Origin: Cupriavidus taiwanensis
GTDB lineage: Bacteria > Pseudomonadota > Gammaproteobacteria > Burkholderiales > Burkholderiaceae
Direction: 5' to 3'
NCBI RefSeq assembly: GCF_900249755.1
Contig: NZ_LT976853.1
Location: forward strand, 3,247,370-3,298,531
Length of the DNA stretch: 51,162 nucleotides
The notes below the pieces were generated by a model. That model ran no database searches. It worked only from the letters and a program-made list of their open reading frames with translations, and had not been told where the DNA came from. The number at the start of each line of letters is the position of its first letter. Positions within the stretch are counted from its first letter, which is position 1. Of this stretch, positions 27,624-36,454 are shown one piece after another. The translations under genes were made by a program, and so were the position numbers.

Positions 27624-27875
27624 ATGCATAAATCATCAATATTGATTGCCGTCGCCGCCGCTGGAGTCATGGGCACGGCATTCGGGGGTACCGCTCCTCG
27701 CGACGTCTATACGGATGGCGCGAAGGTTTCGAAGTTCGATGTCTACACCGACGGCGCCAAGGTTTCGAAGTTTGACGTCTACACCGACGGCGCGCGCAGC
27801 ACCGGAACCCGCGACACGTTCACGGACGGCGCGAAGACCACGGACATGCGAGACCAATTCACCGACGGCGCCTGA
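27624..27875 (+). CDS. Small exported protein with DxYTDGA repeats, unknown function
   Basis: I do not know a described family for this 83-residue protein. A signal peptide (about residues 1-22, hydrophobic core ILIAVAAAGVMGTAF) points to export. The rest is five tandem units: DVYTDGAKVSKF twice (27-38, 39-50), DVYTDGARSTGTR (51-63), DTFTDGAKTTDMR (64-76) and a final DQFTDGA (77-83). The first two units are identical in protein but differ at six third-codon positions, which shows selection on the amino acids. No Cys or His is in the repeats. A strong ribosome site (in a hairpin) precedes it and a strong terminator follows, so it is a monocistronic gene. Confidence 0.85.
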   Translation: MHKSSILIAVAAAGVMGTAFGGTAPRDVYTDGAKVSKFDVYTDGAKVSKFDVYTDGARSTGTRDTFTDGAKTTDMRDQFTDGA

Positions 27876-27911
27876 TCGCAACCGTAACGATCCGGCACCA
27901 CACCACGATCC

Positions 27912-27944
27912 ACGGCCAAGCCTGACACCTTGGCCGTTTTGTTT
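27912..27944 (+). terminator. Intrinsic terminator of the TDGA-repeat gene
   Basis: ACGGCCAAG (27912-27920) pairs perfectly with CTTGGCCGT (27929-27937), with an 8-base loop, followed by TTTTGTTT. It lies 37 bases after the repeat-protein stop and before the ychF promoter region. Confidence 0.88.
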
Positions 27945-27992
27945 GCCGGCGCTGCACTGCTGCCCTGACACCGTTCGGGGCCCTCAAAAGGT

Positions 27993-27998
27993 TACAAT
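27993..27998 (+). promoter_or_regulatory. Probable -10 box of ychF
   Basis: TACAAT followed by CGCGGTTTTCCG lies 132 bases before ychF and directly after the upstream terminator. The same layout (CATAAT then CGCGGTTTTTCCG) is seen before ung at 15393, which suggests a shared promoter style. No good -35 is present at standard spacing. Confidence 0.4.
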
Positions 27999-28129
27999 CG
28001 CGGTTTTCCGTGGCAAAGGCGCGCAACCTCGCCTGGCCAGCGCGATGTGATGTCTTTATCTCGTCCCGACGCAGTTTCCTCGCGGGCCCCGGTGGCATCA
28101 CGCAAACCATTGATTCCGAAGACAACACC

Positions 28130-29221
28130 ATGAGCCTCCAATGCGGCATCGTCGGCCTGCCCAACGTCGGCAAGTCCACGCTGTTCAATGCCCTGACCAA
28201 GGCCGGCATCGCCGCCGAAAACTATCCGTTCTGCACCATCGAGCCCAATGTGGGTGTGGTGGAAGTGCCGGATCCGAGGCTCGCGAAGCTGGCCGAGATC
28301 GTCAAGCCGGAGCGCATCCTGCCGGCCACGGTCGAGTTCGTCGACATCGCCGGGCTGGTGGCGGGCGCCTCCAAGGGTGAAGGCCTGGGCAACCAGTTCC
28401 TGGCCAATATCCGCGAATGCGATGCCATCACCCACGTGGTGCGCTGCTTCGAGGACGACAACGTGATCCATGTCGCCGGCCGCGTCGACCCGCTGTCGGA
28501 CATCGAAGTCATCAACACCGAACTGGCGCTGGCCGACCTGGCCACCGTCGAGAAGGCGCTGGCACGCTACGTCAAGCCGGCCCGCGCCGGCGACAAGGAA
28601 GCCCAGCGCCTGGTCGCCGTGCTGGAAAAGGCCCAGTCCGTGCTGGACCAGGCCAAGGCCGTGCGCACGCTGGACCTGGCGCCGGAAGAGTGGGAAGCGA
28701 TCCGCCCGTTCTGCCTGATCACCGCCAAGCCCACCATGTACGTCGCCAACGTGCGTGAAGATGGCTTCGACAACAACCCGCACCTGGACGCGGTGCGCGA
28801 ATACGCCAAGCAGACCGACTCCCCCGTGGTCGCCGTCTGCGCCGCCATCGAGGCCGAGATCGCCGACCTGGACGACGCCGACAAGGCCGAGTTCCTGGCC
28901 GACCTGGGCATGGAAGAGCCGGGCCTGGACCGCGTGATCCGCGCCGGCTTCAAGCTGCTGGGCCTGCAGACGTACTTCACCGCGGGGGTCAAGGAAGTGC
29001 GCGCCTGGACCATCCACGTGGGCGACACCGCGCCCAAGGCCGCCGGCGTGATCCACACCGATTTCGAACGCGGCTTTATCCGCGCGCAGACCATCGCCTA
29101 TGACGACTTCATCGCCTTCAAGGGCGAGACCGGCGCCAAGGAAGCCGGCAAGATGCGCGCCGAAGGCAAGGAATATGTGGTGAAGGACGGGGATGTGATG
29201 AACTTCCTGTTCAACGTCTGA
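28130..29221 (+). CDS. ychF: Redox-regulated ATPase YchF (Obg-like)
   Basis: The 363-residue protein is a full-length YchF, a ribosome-associated P-loop NTPase that prefers ATP and acts in translation and oxidative stress response. The N-terminal G domain has [15 protein letters not shown] (residues 8-22) and [20 protein letters not shown]. The C-terminal TGS domain contains [15 protein letters not shown] and ends [17 protein letters not shown]. The ATG at 28130 gives the canonical MSLQCGIVG start. In other species ychF is near pth; that gene is not here. A bidirectional terminator follows. Confidence 0.97.
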   Translation: MSLQCGIVGLPNVGKSTLFNALTKAGIAAENYPFCTIEPNVGVVEVPDPRLAKLAEIVKPERILPATVEFVDIAGLVAGASKGEGLGNQFLANIRECDAITHVVRCFEDDNVIHVAGRVDPLSDIEVINTELALADLATVEKALARYVKPARAGDKEAQRLVAVLEKAQSVLDQAKAVRTLDLAPEEWEAIRPFCLITAKPTMYVANVREDGFDNNPHLDAVREYAKQTDSPVVAVCAAIEAEIADLDDADKAEFLADLGMEEPGLDRVIRAGFKLLGLQTYFTAGVKEVRAWTIHVGDTAPKAAGVIHTDFERGFIRAQTIAYDDFIAFKGETGAKEAGKMRAEGKEYVVKDGDVMNFLFNV

Positions 29222-29237
29222 TGCCACCCGACGCATG

Positions 29238-29266
29238 AAAAAGCCCGCAGCGATGCGGGCTTTTTT
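29238..29266. terminator. Bidirectional intrinsic terminator
   Basis: AAAAAGCCCGC (29238-29248) pairs with GCGGGCTTTTT (29255-29265) around a 6-base loop. T-runs on both strands let it end both ychF (plus) and the GDYXXLXY operon (minus), whose last stop is at 29294. Confidence 0.92.
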
Positions 29267-29293
29267 ACTGGCGCGGCGCGCATCGCGCCGGCC

Positions 29294-29791
29294 TCACAGC
29301 TTCTCCATCCCCTTCCCCCGCAACCCCACCAGCAGCGCCTGCCCGTCCGCTCCCACGCGGAATTCCCCATACTCGGCCTTCTCGAAGCGCTTGCCCTGCC
29401 CTTCCTGGAAGAAATACGCATCGGTCGACACCTGCACCTGCATGCCGCCCCAGCGCGCGCGGGCGGTCTGGTAGCGCAGCAGCTGCTCGCCCGGCGCCAG
29501 CGGCTCTGCGCCATGCACGCGCACGAAGCTGGCAATGCCGTGTTCATCGCGGCGGATCACGGCGACGCCGTCGCGCGGCAGCCGCCGGTCTTGCGCCCGT
29601 GCGGCGCGGATCTGGTTGCCGAGGTCGAAGTTCAGCGCCATGTAGTCGCCCTGCATCAGCGAGCGCGGGTCGACCGGCGCGAGCTTGAGGAAGACGGTAT
29701 CGCCGCGCGCCAGCAGGCGCTCCTTGCCGGCGATGCCGACGGCAGCCAGCGCCAGCGTCAGCGCCCACGCGATCAGGATCCAGCGTTTCAT
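29294..29791 (-). CDS. GDYXXLXY-domain protein, unknown function
   Basis: A 165-residue protein with an N-terminal hydrophobic helix (residues 4-20, ILIAWALTLALAAVGIA) and the family motif in LMQGDYMALNFDLG (about 46-59). The rest is predicted beta-rich and extracytoplasmic, with AYFFQEGQGKRFEKAEYGEFRVG near the end. The family has no known biochemical role. The start has GGAGG upstream and overlaps the DUF4401 stop by 4 bases (ATGA), so it is translated with its partner. It is the last gene of a three-gene module. Confidence 0.88.
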   Translation of the reverse strand: MKRWILIAWALTLALAAVGIAGKERLLARGDTVFLKLAPVDPRSLMQGDYMALNFDLGNQIRAARAQDRRLPRDGVAVIRRDEHGIASFVRVHGAEPLAPGEQLLRYQTARARWGGMQVQVSTDAYFFQEGQGKRFEKAEYGEFRVGADGQALLVGLRGKGMEKL

Positions 29792-30903
29792 GCGGCCTCC
29801 ATCTGGGTGTGGCGCAGCAGCCAGTGGCGCCCGGCCAGCAGCAGCACGCCGGCGGCGGCAAGGGTGGCGGACTTGGCCAGCAGGGTCCAGTGCAGCGCCG
29901 AGTAGTACCAGATAAAACCGATGGCGATGCTGGTGACGCCCAGCCCCAGCCACGGCATCGAGGCGCGCCGCAGCGCCAGCCCCAGCGCGAGCACCCCGGC
30001 CACCACCGCCGGCGCGGCTGCCATCAGCGCACCGAACGCCACCACCCCGCCCAGCACGGCGCCTTGCATTGCCGGGCCGAGCGCCAGCCGGCGGCATTCG
30101 GCCAGCGCGAAGCCGGCCAGCATCAGCGTGACCATTCCACCCGCGGCCCAGTGCGCCAGCGGGATGCGCGCGGCGTCCGGGCCCTCGAGCCAGGCCAGCG
30201 GATGGCTCATGCCGGTGACGACCAGCGCCGCCGCCAGCGTGAACAGCAGCGTCGCATCGGCCAGCGGTTCGAGCAGCGCATGGCGGCCGTCCGCGCACAG
30301 GCGCGCTTCCGCCAGCGTGAAGCCGGCCACCAGGGCGGCGCCCAGCGGCACCAGCCAGCCCAGCGACCACGTCAGCAACAGCCAGTCCTCCGGCTTGCTG
30401 CCGGCCATGGCGAGATGCACCGCGCCGGCCAGCCCGATCCACGCGCCCAGCCCGCACAGCAGCCGGTGCAGCCGGTTGGGCACCAGCCACGCCAGCGCGG
30501 CCTCGAACAGCGCCAGCGCGGCCCAGAAGCCGGCGCTCTCGGCCACGCGCGTGAAGCCCAGCGCCTCGGCCAGGCCGAACACGGCCATGCCCTGCCCGCT
30601 CAGGCTGACCGCCAGCGCGAACTGCCCCGCGGCAATGCCGCCGCCGCGCCAGTACAGCAGCGCGGCCAGCGCGATCATGGCGAGCCCGGTGACGGCCATC
30701 GCCACGCCGTTCTCGCGCGCGGCAACGAAGACCGTGCCGACCAGGAAGAACTGGAAGAACAAGGCGCCCAGCCAGCCCGCCGCGCCCATCAGGCAGCGCA
30801 CCGCCCACGGCGTGTGGGGATGCGCGGGCGGCTCGCCCTGGACTTCGCCGCGCGCGGCGAGTTGCTGCCAGAGCCGTTGCTCGGTCTGCAGTACGTTGCT
30901 CAT
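29788..30903 (-). CDS. DUF4401 membrane protein
   Basis: A 371-residue multispan membrane protein (about ten hydrophobic segments) of the DUF4401 type, recognised from its partner genes and its overall pattern. The hydrophilic N-terminus (MSNVLQTEQRLWQQL, about 45 residues) is probably cytoplasmic. The ATG at 30903 overlaps the DUF2157 stop by 4 bases, and its own stop overlaps the next start. No catalytic motif is seen, and the function is unknown. The alternative ATG 39 bases upstream lies inside the previous gene. Confidence 0.85.
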   Translation of the reverse strand: MSNVLQTEQRLWQQLAARGEVQGEPPAHPHTPWAVRCLMGAAGWLGALFFQFFLVGTVFVAARENGVAMAVTGLAMIALAALLYWRGGGIAAGQFALAVSLSGQGMAVFGLAEALGFTRVAESAGFWAALALFEAALAWLVPNRLHRLLCGLGAWIGLAGAVHLAMAGSKPEDWLLLTWSLGWLVPLGAALVAGFTLAEARLCADGRHALLEPLADATLLFTLAAALVVTGMSHPLAWLEGPDAARIPLAHWAAGGMVTLMLAGFALAECRRLALGPAMQGAVLGGVVAFGALMAAAPAVVAGVLALGLALRRASMPWLGLGVTSIAIGFIWYYSALHWTLLAKSATLAAAGVLLLAGRHWLLRHTQMEAA

Positions 30904-31946
30904 GCCTGCTCCATCTGGCTGCGCCAGGCCCGCATCAGCCACGCCGCCGCGCCGGCCGCCAGGCCGATGGTCAGCAGGCCGAGCAGCAGGAAGGCGCCGA
31001 AATCATCCTTGCCCTCGAACAGCACCTTGGCGATCGCGGCCACGGCCAGCACGATGCCGGTCAGGCAGGCCAGGCTCAGCACCACGATGTCGAAGGCATG
31101 CCAGCGGAACCACCAGACCAGCGCGGCCAGCGCCAGCAGCGCCAGCGCGAAGGCGGCGCCGTCGAAGTCGCTGCGCAGCAGGCTGGCCAGCCCGAGCGAA
31201 CCGGCATGCACGCAGGCCAGCGCCGCCAGCATGCGGCCGCCGGTCACGCCGCGGAAGCCGAGCGCCGGCGCCCTGGCGCACAGCAACTGCCACAGCACCA
31301 GCTGCAGCGCCACCGCGCCCAGCAACGCCAGCGTCGCCGTGCGCACGTGGCGCGAATCGAACAGCAGCGAAAACACGCCATCGACCCCGAAGCGGATGCT
31401 GAAATACCGCAGCAGCGCCACGTTGCCGACCACGATCACCAGCCACCAGTGCGGCGCCGCGCGCGCCGCCAGCGCCCACGGCAGCGCCAGCAGCGCCCAC
31501 AGCGCGAACAGCTGCCAGGGGTCGGCGCCGGTCTGGTAGGTCTGGCCGATCACCGCCAGCAGCACCCCCGCCACCACCTGCGCGCCGCCCAGCGCGGCCT
31601 GGCCGGCGGCATCGCCCGCCGGGCGCAGCCAGGCAAAGCCGGCCAGCAGCGTGATCGCGCCAGCGAGCAGGCCGAACTTGGAAAACTTGTGCAGGTCCTG
31701 CCAGTTGAAGGCAAAGAACACGATCACGCCGGCGCACAGCAGCGCGGTGCCCAGCGCCATCAGCGCGGTGTCGAGCCAGCGGCGCCAGTCCGCGGCGACC
31801 GGTTCGGTGCGCGCCCACGGCGCGGCCACCGCCGCCGGCGCCAGGCGGCCCAGCGCGCGCCAGTGCGCCAGTGCCTGGCGGATGGCGCGCCGCTCGCCGC
31901 CGGCTGCGCGGTCCGGGCCTATTGTTCCGATGCGGGTTGCTGGCAT
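30900..31946 (-). CDS. DUF2157 membrane protein
   Basis: A 348-residue membrane protein, first of the three-gene module. The N-terminal cytoplasmic part (residues 1-60, with an IRQALAHWRALGRL helix) precedes about ten membrane segments, the layout of DUF2157. VIVFFAFNWQDLHKFSKFGLL (about 92-112) resembles the conserved FAxNWxxL motif of that family. The ATG at 31946 follows AAGGGCGAGC; a second ATG at 31985 is less well placed. The function is unknown. The gene is divergent from mtnN. Confidence 0.85.
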   Translation of the reverse strand: MPATRIGTIGPDRAAGGERRAIRQALAHWRALGRLAPAAVAAPWARTEPVAADWRRWLDTALMALGTALLCAGVIVFFAFNWQDLHKFSKFGLLAGAITLLAGFAWLRPAGDAAGQAALGGAQVVAGVLLAVIGQTYQTGADPWQLFALWALLALPWALAARAAPHWWLVIVVGNVALLRYFSIRFGVDGVFSLLFDSRHVRTATLALLGAVALQLVLWQLLCARAPALGFRGVTGGRMLAALACVHAGSLGLASLLRSDFDGAAFALALLALAALVWWFRWHAFDIVVLSLACLTGIVLAVAAIAKVLFEGKDDFGAFLLLGLLTIGLAAGAAAWLMRAWRSQMEQA

Positions 31947-32105
31947 GCTCGCCCTTGCGTGCTGGAATGACGGCGACTTTAGCAAAGTGATACGTGGGCC
32001 GCACCTGTTGCGTGGGAGGGGGTGTACGGTCGCGCGCGAAACGGCGCGAAGCTAGGCCGGGCTCGCGCGCGCCGGTATGCTGTGGCCTTTGCCCCCGGCC
32101 CGCCC

Positions 32106-32873
32106 ATGACCCTCGGAATCCTTGCCGCCATCCACGATGAAGTCGACGGCCTCGTCGCCGCCATGCGCCATGACGACAGCCGTGCCACGGTCCGCACCAT
32201 CGGCATGCGCGACTACTACGCCGGCCACCTGTACGGGCAGCCGTGCGTGCTGGTGCTGGCGCGCATGGGCAAGGTCGCGGCGTCGGCCACCACGGTCACG
32301 CTGATCCGCGAGCTGGGCGCCACCCAGATCGTCTTTACCGGCCTGGCCGGCGGCATCGGCGCCGACACGCAGGTGGGCGACATTGTCATTGCCGACCGCA
32401 CCCTGCAGCATGACCTCGACGCGCGCCCGTTCTTCGGCCGCCATGAAGTGCCGCTGCTGGAGCGCGCCGAATTCCCGGCCGACCCGGCGCTGACGGCCGA
32501 GCTTCATGCCGCCGCGGCGGACTTCCTGCACCACGACCTGGCGGTCGACGTGCCGCGCGCGGTGCGCGAGCAGTTTGGCGTCGCGGCGCCGGCGCTGCAC
32601 CAGGGCATGATCGCCAGCGGCGACCAGTTCATCGGCTCGCCCGCCGCGGTGGCGGAGCTGCGCGAGCGCCTGCCCGGCCTGCTGGCGGTGGAAATGGAAG
32701 GGGCCGCGGTGGCGCAGGTCTGCCACGAGTATGGGGTGCCTTACGCGGTGATGCGGACCATCTCGGACCGCGCCGACGACACCGCGCATGTGGATTTTCC
32801 GGCATTCCTGACCGAGGTGGCCAGCCACTATTCCAGCGGGGTACTGCGCCGCCTGCTGGCGGCGCGGGCCTGA
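32106..32873 (+). CDS. mtnN: 5'-methylthioadenosine/S-adenosylhomocysteine nucleosidase
   Basis: The 255-residue enzyme cleaves the glycosidic bond of MTA and SAH, recycling by-products of methylation and polyamine synthesis and feeding AI-2 chemistry. Catalytic residues fit the family: Glu12 (AAIHDEVDGL), Glu198 (AVEMEGAAVAQV) and Asp221 (RTISDRADD). The glycine-rich phosphorylase-like core FTGLAGGIG lies near residues 77-85. It stands alone as a transcription unit, divergent from the DUF module. Confidence 0.93.
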   Translation: MTLGILAAIHDEVDGLVAAMRHDDSRATVRTIGMRDYYAGHLYGQPCVLVLARMGKVAASATTVTLIRELGATQIVFTGLAGGIGADTQVGDIVIADRTLQHDLDARPFFGRHEVPLLERAEFPADPALTAELHAAAADFLHHDLAVDVPRAVREQFGVAAPALHQGMIASGDQFIGSPAAVAELRERLPGLLAVEMEGAAVAQVCHEYGVPYAVMRTISDRADDTAHVDFPAFLTEVASHYSSGVLRRLLAARA

Positions 32874-32945
32874 CGCCGGGCAGCGCGGCCGTCTGACCAG
32901 GATCAAGCCGCGTGCAGATTCCTGACCGGAAAGTCGGTTCAGTAT

Positions 32946-33191
32946 TTACCGCCCGCGCGGCCGCACCGTGCCCCACAACCCCACCAGCAGCGCCGCCCCG
33001 GCGATCACCGCCAGCCAGCTGCCGAGCTGGCCGTCGACAAACCAATGCAGCGCGCGGCCGGTGTAGAAGGCCGCCGCGGCACCCGCCGCGCCCAGCACCA
33101 GCGCGGCCGGCAGGGTCACCACGCGCCCTGCCGGATGCAGCCGGCGCGCCGCCAGTCCGACCAGCAAACCCACGATCAAGGTGCCCAGCAT
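32946..33191 (-). CDS. GlsB/YeaQ/YmgE-like small membrane protein
   Basis: An 81-residue protein with three hydrophobic segments (about 2-14, 26-46, 55-74) and glycine patterns (GLLVGLAARRL, VLGAAGAAAAFYTGR) that recall the transglycosylase-associated GlsB/YeaQ family. The ATG at 33191 follows ACAGGAGAAG. Members are often stress induced, but their function is unclear. It lies tail to tail with mtnN and back to back with hemA. The family call is by pattern and not certain. Confidence 0.7.
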   Translation of the reverse strand: MLGTLIVGLLVGLAARRLHPAGRVVTLPAALVLGAAGAAAAFYTGRALHWFVDGQLGSWLAVIAGAALLVGLWGTVRPRGR

Positions 33192-33307
33192 CCGCTTCTC
33201 CTGTGTTGTCCGCATCACAGCCGCATCGGGCCGCGGCGTAACGATACTGCAATCCGGCGGCGCTGCCATCCACCGCGGCGGGCGACTGCAATGATCGGTC
33301 CCGGCGG

Positions 33308-33313
33308 TATAAT
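33308..33313 (+). promoter_or_regulatory. -10 box of the hemA-prfA operon
   Basis: A perfect TATAAT lies 44 bases before the hemA ATG in the divergent spacer. CTGCAA at 33286-33291 (16-base spacing) may act as a weak -35. Confidence 0.6.
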
Positions 33314-33357
33314 GGCATCCGGTCCGGCCGCGCTCCGGGCCACACCAGTCCCCTACA

Positions 33358-34662
33358 ATGCAACTGCTCGCGATCGGCATCAATCACACCACGGCACCTG
33401 TCTCGCTGCGCGAGCGGGTGGCGTTTCCGCTCGAGCAAATCAAGCCCGCGCTGGGGGCGCTGCGCTCGCACCTGTCGGGCCGCAGCGGCACCGAAGCCGC
33501 CATTCTCTCCACCTGCAACCGCACCGAGATCTACTGCGCCACCGACGTCCTGACGCCGGGCACGGACGGCTTCGAGCACACCCTGCGCTGGCTGTCGCAG
33601 CACCACAACGTGCCGGCCACCGAACTGGCGCCGCACCTGTACGCGCTGCCGCAGTCCGAAGCCGTGCGCCACGCCTTCCGCGTCGCCAGCGGGCTCGATT
33701 CGATGGTGCTGGGCGAGACCCAGATCCTGGGCCAGTTGAAGGACGCGGTGCGCACCGCCGGTGAAGCCGGCTCGCTCGGCACCTACCTGAACCAGCTGTT
33801 CCAGCGCACCTTCGCGGTGGCCAAGGAAGTGCGCGGCCAGACCGAGATCGGCGCGCATTCGGTGTCGATGGCCGCTGCCGCGGTGCGGCTGGCGCAGCGG
33901 ATCTTTGAAAGCGTCTCGACCCAGCGCGTGCTGTTTATCGGCGCGGGCGAGATGATCGAGCTGTGCGCCACCCACTTCGCCGCGCAGCAGCCGCGCCAGA
34001 TCGTGGTCGCCAACCGCACCGTCGAGCGCGGCGAGAAGCTGGCCGAGCAGCTCAGCGGCCAGGGCCTGACCGCCAACGCGATCCGCCTGTCTGACCTGGG
34101 CGAGCGCCTGCATGAGTTCGACATCGTGGTGTCGTGCACCGCGAGCTCGCTGCCCATCATCGGCCTGGGCGCGGTCGAGCGCGCGGTCAAGCGGCGCAAG
34201 CACCGTCCTATCATGATGGTCGACCTGGCGGTGCCGCGCGACGTCGAGCCCGAAGTCTCGCGGCTGGACGACGTCTTCCTCTATACCGTCGACGATCTCG
34301 GCGCGGTCGTGCGCGAAGGCAACGCGCTGCGCCAGGCCGCGGTGGCGCAGGCCGAAGCCATTATCGAAAGCCGCGTGCAGAACTTCATGCACTGGCTGGA
34401 AACCCGCAGCGTGGTGCCGGTCATCCGTGAACTGCAGAGCAGCGGCGAAGCCATCCGCCAGGCCGAGCTGGAGCGCGCGCGCCGCATGCTGGCGCGCGGC
34501 GACGACCCGCAGGCCGTGCTCGAGGCGCTCTCCGGCGCGCTGACGCGCAAGTTCCTGCACGGCCCCACCCACGCGCTGAACCACACCCAGGGCGAGGACC
34601 GCGAGGCGCTGCTGCGCCTGGTGCCGGGCCTGTTCCGCCACAGCAGCCATTCCGAGCGCTAG
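33358..34662 (+). CDS. hemA: Glutamyl-tRNA reductase
   Basis: HemA reduces glutamyl-tRNA to glutamate-1-semialdehyde with NADPH, the first step of C5-type haem synthesis. The 434-residue protein has [17 protein letters not shown], catalytic Cys53 in [26 protein letters not shown] and the NADPH-binding VLFIGAGEM. The C-terminal dimerisation helices (about 330-430) are present. In some proteobacteria haem or stability elements control this enzyme; none can be told here. prfA follows after 98 bases, the usual order. Confidence 0.97.
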   Translation: MQLLAIGINHTTAPVSLRERVAFPLEQIKPALGALRSHLSGRSGTEAAILSTCNRTEIYCATDVLTPGTDGFEHTLRWLSQHHNVPATELAPHLYALPQSEAVRHAFRVASGLDSMVLGETQILGQLKDAVRTAGEAGSLGTYLNQLFQRTFAVAKEVRGQTEIGAHSVSMAAAAVRLAQRIFESVSTQRVLFIGAGEMIELCATHFAAQQPRQIVVANRTVERGEKLAEQLSGQGLTANAIRLSDLGERLHEFDIVVSCTASSLPIIGLGAVERAVKRRKHRPIMMVDLAVPRDVEPEVSRLDDVFLYTVDDLGAVVREGNALRQAAVAQAEAIIESRVQNFMHWLETRSVVPVIRELQSSGEAIRQAELERARRMLARGDDPQAVLEALSGALTRKFLHGPTHALNHTQGEDREALLRLVPGLFRHSSHSER

Positions 34663-34760
34663 CCGCGCTTGCCTTGCCGGCGCAATGCGCCGGCACGCCC
34701 TCGCCGCCGTCCTCGCCAATGCGCGCACGGCCCGGCCCACACCATTCCCTGTCCGCCCCG

Positions 34761-35843
34761 ATGAAAGCCAGCATGCTTGCCAAGCTCGACCAACTGGCCG
34801 AGCGACTCGACGAAGTCAACGCCCTGCTCGCGCGCGAAGACGCGACCGCCAATATCGACCAGTACCGCAAGCTCAGCCGCGAGCACGCCGAGCTGTCGCC
34901 GGTGGCCGAGCAATATGGCCAGTACCGGCAGGCCCAGGATGACCTGGCCACCGCGCAGGCGCTGCTCGACGATCCGGACATGAAGGACTTCGCCGCCGAC
35001 GAGATCGCCGCCGCGCGCGCGCGGTTGGAAGCGCTGCAGGCCAGCCTGCAGCGCCTGCTGCTGCCGCGCGACCCCAATGACGACCGCAACCTGCTGCTGG
35101 AAATCCGCGCCGGCACCGGCGGCGAGGAAAGCGCGCTGTTCGCCGCCGACCTGCTGCGCATGTACACGCGTTATGCCGAGCGCCAGCGCTGGCAGGTCGA
35201 GGTGATGAGCGAATCGGCGTCGGACCTGGGCGGCTACAAGGAAGTGATCATCCGCATCGCCGGCGATGCCGCGTTTTCCCGGCTGAAGTTCGAATCGGGC
35301 GGCCACCGCGTGCAGCGCGTGCCGGCCACCGAGGCGCAGGGCCGCATCCATACCTCCGCCTGTACGGTCGCCGTGATGCCCGAGGCCGACGAGGTCGGCG
35401 AGGTCGAGATCAATCCCGCCGACCTGCGCATCGACACCTTCCGCGCCTCCGGCGCGGGCGGCCAGCACGTCAACAAGACCGATTCCGCGGTGCGCCTGAC
35501 CCACCTGCCCACCGGCATCGTGGTCGAGTGCCAGGACGACCGCAGCCAGCACCGCAACAAGGACAAGGCGATGAAGGTGCTGGCCGCCCGCATCAAGGAC
35601 ATGCAGGCACGCGCCGCGCAGGCGCGCGAGGCCAGCACGCGGCGCAACCTGATCGGCTCGGGCGACCGCAGCGACCGCATCCGCACCTACAACTTCCCGC
35701 AGGGCCGCGTGACCGATCACCGCATCAACCTGACCCTGTACAAGATCGACATGATCATGGACGGCGACATGGACGAGCTGCTGTCGGCGCTGTCCGCCGA
35801 GCACCAGGCGGACCAGCTGGCAGCGCTGGGCGACGACTCCTGA
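34761..35843 (+). CDS. prfA: Peptide chain release factor 1
   Basis: RF1 reads UAA and UAG. The 360-residue protein starts [12 protein letters not shown], like other RF1 proteins. It has the recognition motif PAT (in [14 protein letters not shown]) and the peptidyl-hydrolysis GGQ motif ([15 protein letters not shown]), whose Gln would be methylated by PrmC, encoded downstream. The ATG at 34761 lacks a strong Shine-Dalgarno. In many relatives prmC follows directly; here a lipoprotein gene with its own signals lies between. Confidence 0.97.
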   Translation: MKASMLAKLDQLAERLDEVNALLAREDATANIDQYRKLSREHAELSPVAEQYGQYRQAQDDLATAQALLDDPDMKDFAADEIAAARARLEALQASLQRLLLPRDPNDDRNLLLEIRAGTGGEESALFAADLLRMYTRYAERQRWQVEVMSESASDLGGYKEVIIRIAGDAAFSRLKFESGGHRVQRVPATEAQGRIHTSACTVAVMPEADEVGEVEINPADLRIDTFRASGAGGQHVNKTDSAVRLTHLPTGIVVECQDDRSQHRNKDKAMKVLAARIKDMQARAAQAREASTRRNLIGSGDRSDRIRTYNFPQGRVTDHRINLTLYKIDMIMDGDMDELLSALSAEHQADQLAALGDDS

Positions 35844-35960
35844 ACTGCGCTTCGCAGCCGGCCGGCGAGCCTTCGGCGATGAACACCGCGTAAAGTCGCC
35901 GATGTCTTTGTATCTGTTGTAAATGCTTGAAACAGCACTGGCGGGGGTAAAGTCGCTGTC

Positions 35961-35966
35961 TATAAT
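35961..35966 (+). promoter_or_regulatory. -10 box of the Ala-rich lipoprotein gene
   Basis: A perfect TATAAT lies 69 bases before the start. The tract TAAAGTCGC occurs twice upstream (35891-35899 and 35948-35956, 57 bases apart), the second just before the -10. This could be a regulator site or a chance repeat. Confidence 0.5.
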
Positions 35967-36034
35967 CGATTTCGACCGGCAAACGGAGAATGGTGCCGGG
36001 TAGTCACTCCCGAGAACATACCTAGGACGAAATC

Positions 36035-36364
36035 ATGAAAAAACTGCTCGCGCTGTTGATGATCACCGCGGCCATGGCCGCTTGCAGCAAGAAGGAAGAA
36101 GCGCCGCCTGCCGCCTCGAACGCCGAGAGCGCCATGCAAAGCGCCGCGGAATCCGCCAAGGCCGCCGCAAGCGATGCCGCCGCTGCCGCCAGCAACGCCG
36201 CAGACGCCGCCAAGTCCGCCGCCAGCGGTGCCGCGGCCGACGTCTCGGCCGCAGCCGACAAGGCCAAGGAAGACGCCGGCAACGCCATGGCAAACGCCAA
36301 GCAGGCCGCCAAGGATGCCGTCAACGCCAGCGCGGACAAGGCCAAGGACGCCGTCAATAAGTAA
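36035..36364 (+). CDS. Small Ala-rich helical lipoprotein
   Basis: A 109-residue lipoprotein with signal peptide and lipobox MAAC (Cys17). The mature part is almost only Ala, Lys, Ser, Asp and Glu in an AAxxAKxAAxDA pattern (residues 35-105). It should form a long amphipathic helix or coiled coil, like Lpp-type or LEA-like proteins. It may sit at the outer membrane and touch the peptidoglycan. It is flanked by its own -10 box and a strong terminator, so it is a separate, probably abundant, transcript between prfA and prmC. The exact family is not known to me. Confidence 0.85.
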   Translation: MKKLLALLMITAAMAACSKKEEAPPAASNAESAMQSAAESAKAAASDAAAAASNAADAAKSAASGAAADVSAAADKAKEDAGNAMANAKQAAKDAVNASADKAKDAVNK

Positions 36365-36454
36365 TCGCCCCGGCGGGGGCATTGCTCCCGCCGCCGCCGA
36401 TGAGCGGTACACTGGCGCGAAGCCGGAAGTTTCACCTCAGAGCACCGCCACAAA

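Noticed and set aside
27702..27872. Repeat array considered as CRISPR or minisatellite
   Set aside because: Units are directly joined without spacers and stay in frame; synonymous differences show a protein-coding repeat.
32924..32937. ACCGGAAAGTCGGT, similar to the TetR-like site at 3699
   Set aside because: Only the right half matches; it lies between convergent 3' ends where an operator is unlikely.
36371..36393. Hairpin CGGCGGG / CCCGCCG after the Ala-rich lipoprotein
   Set aside because: Stable but without a U-run; the real terminator with T6 is further down at 36455-36487.
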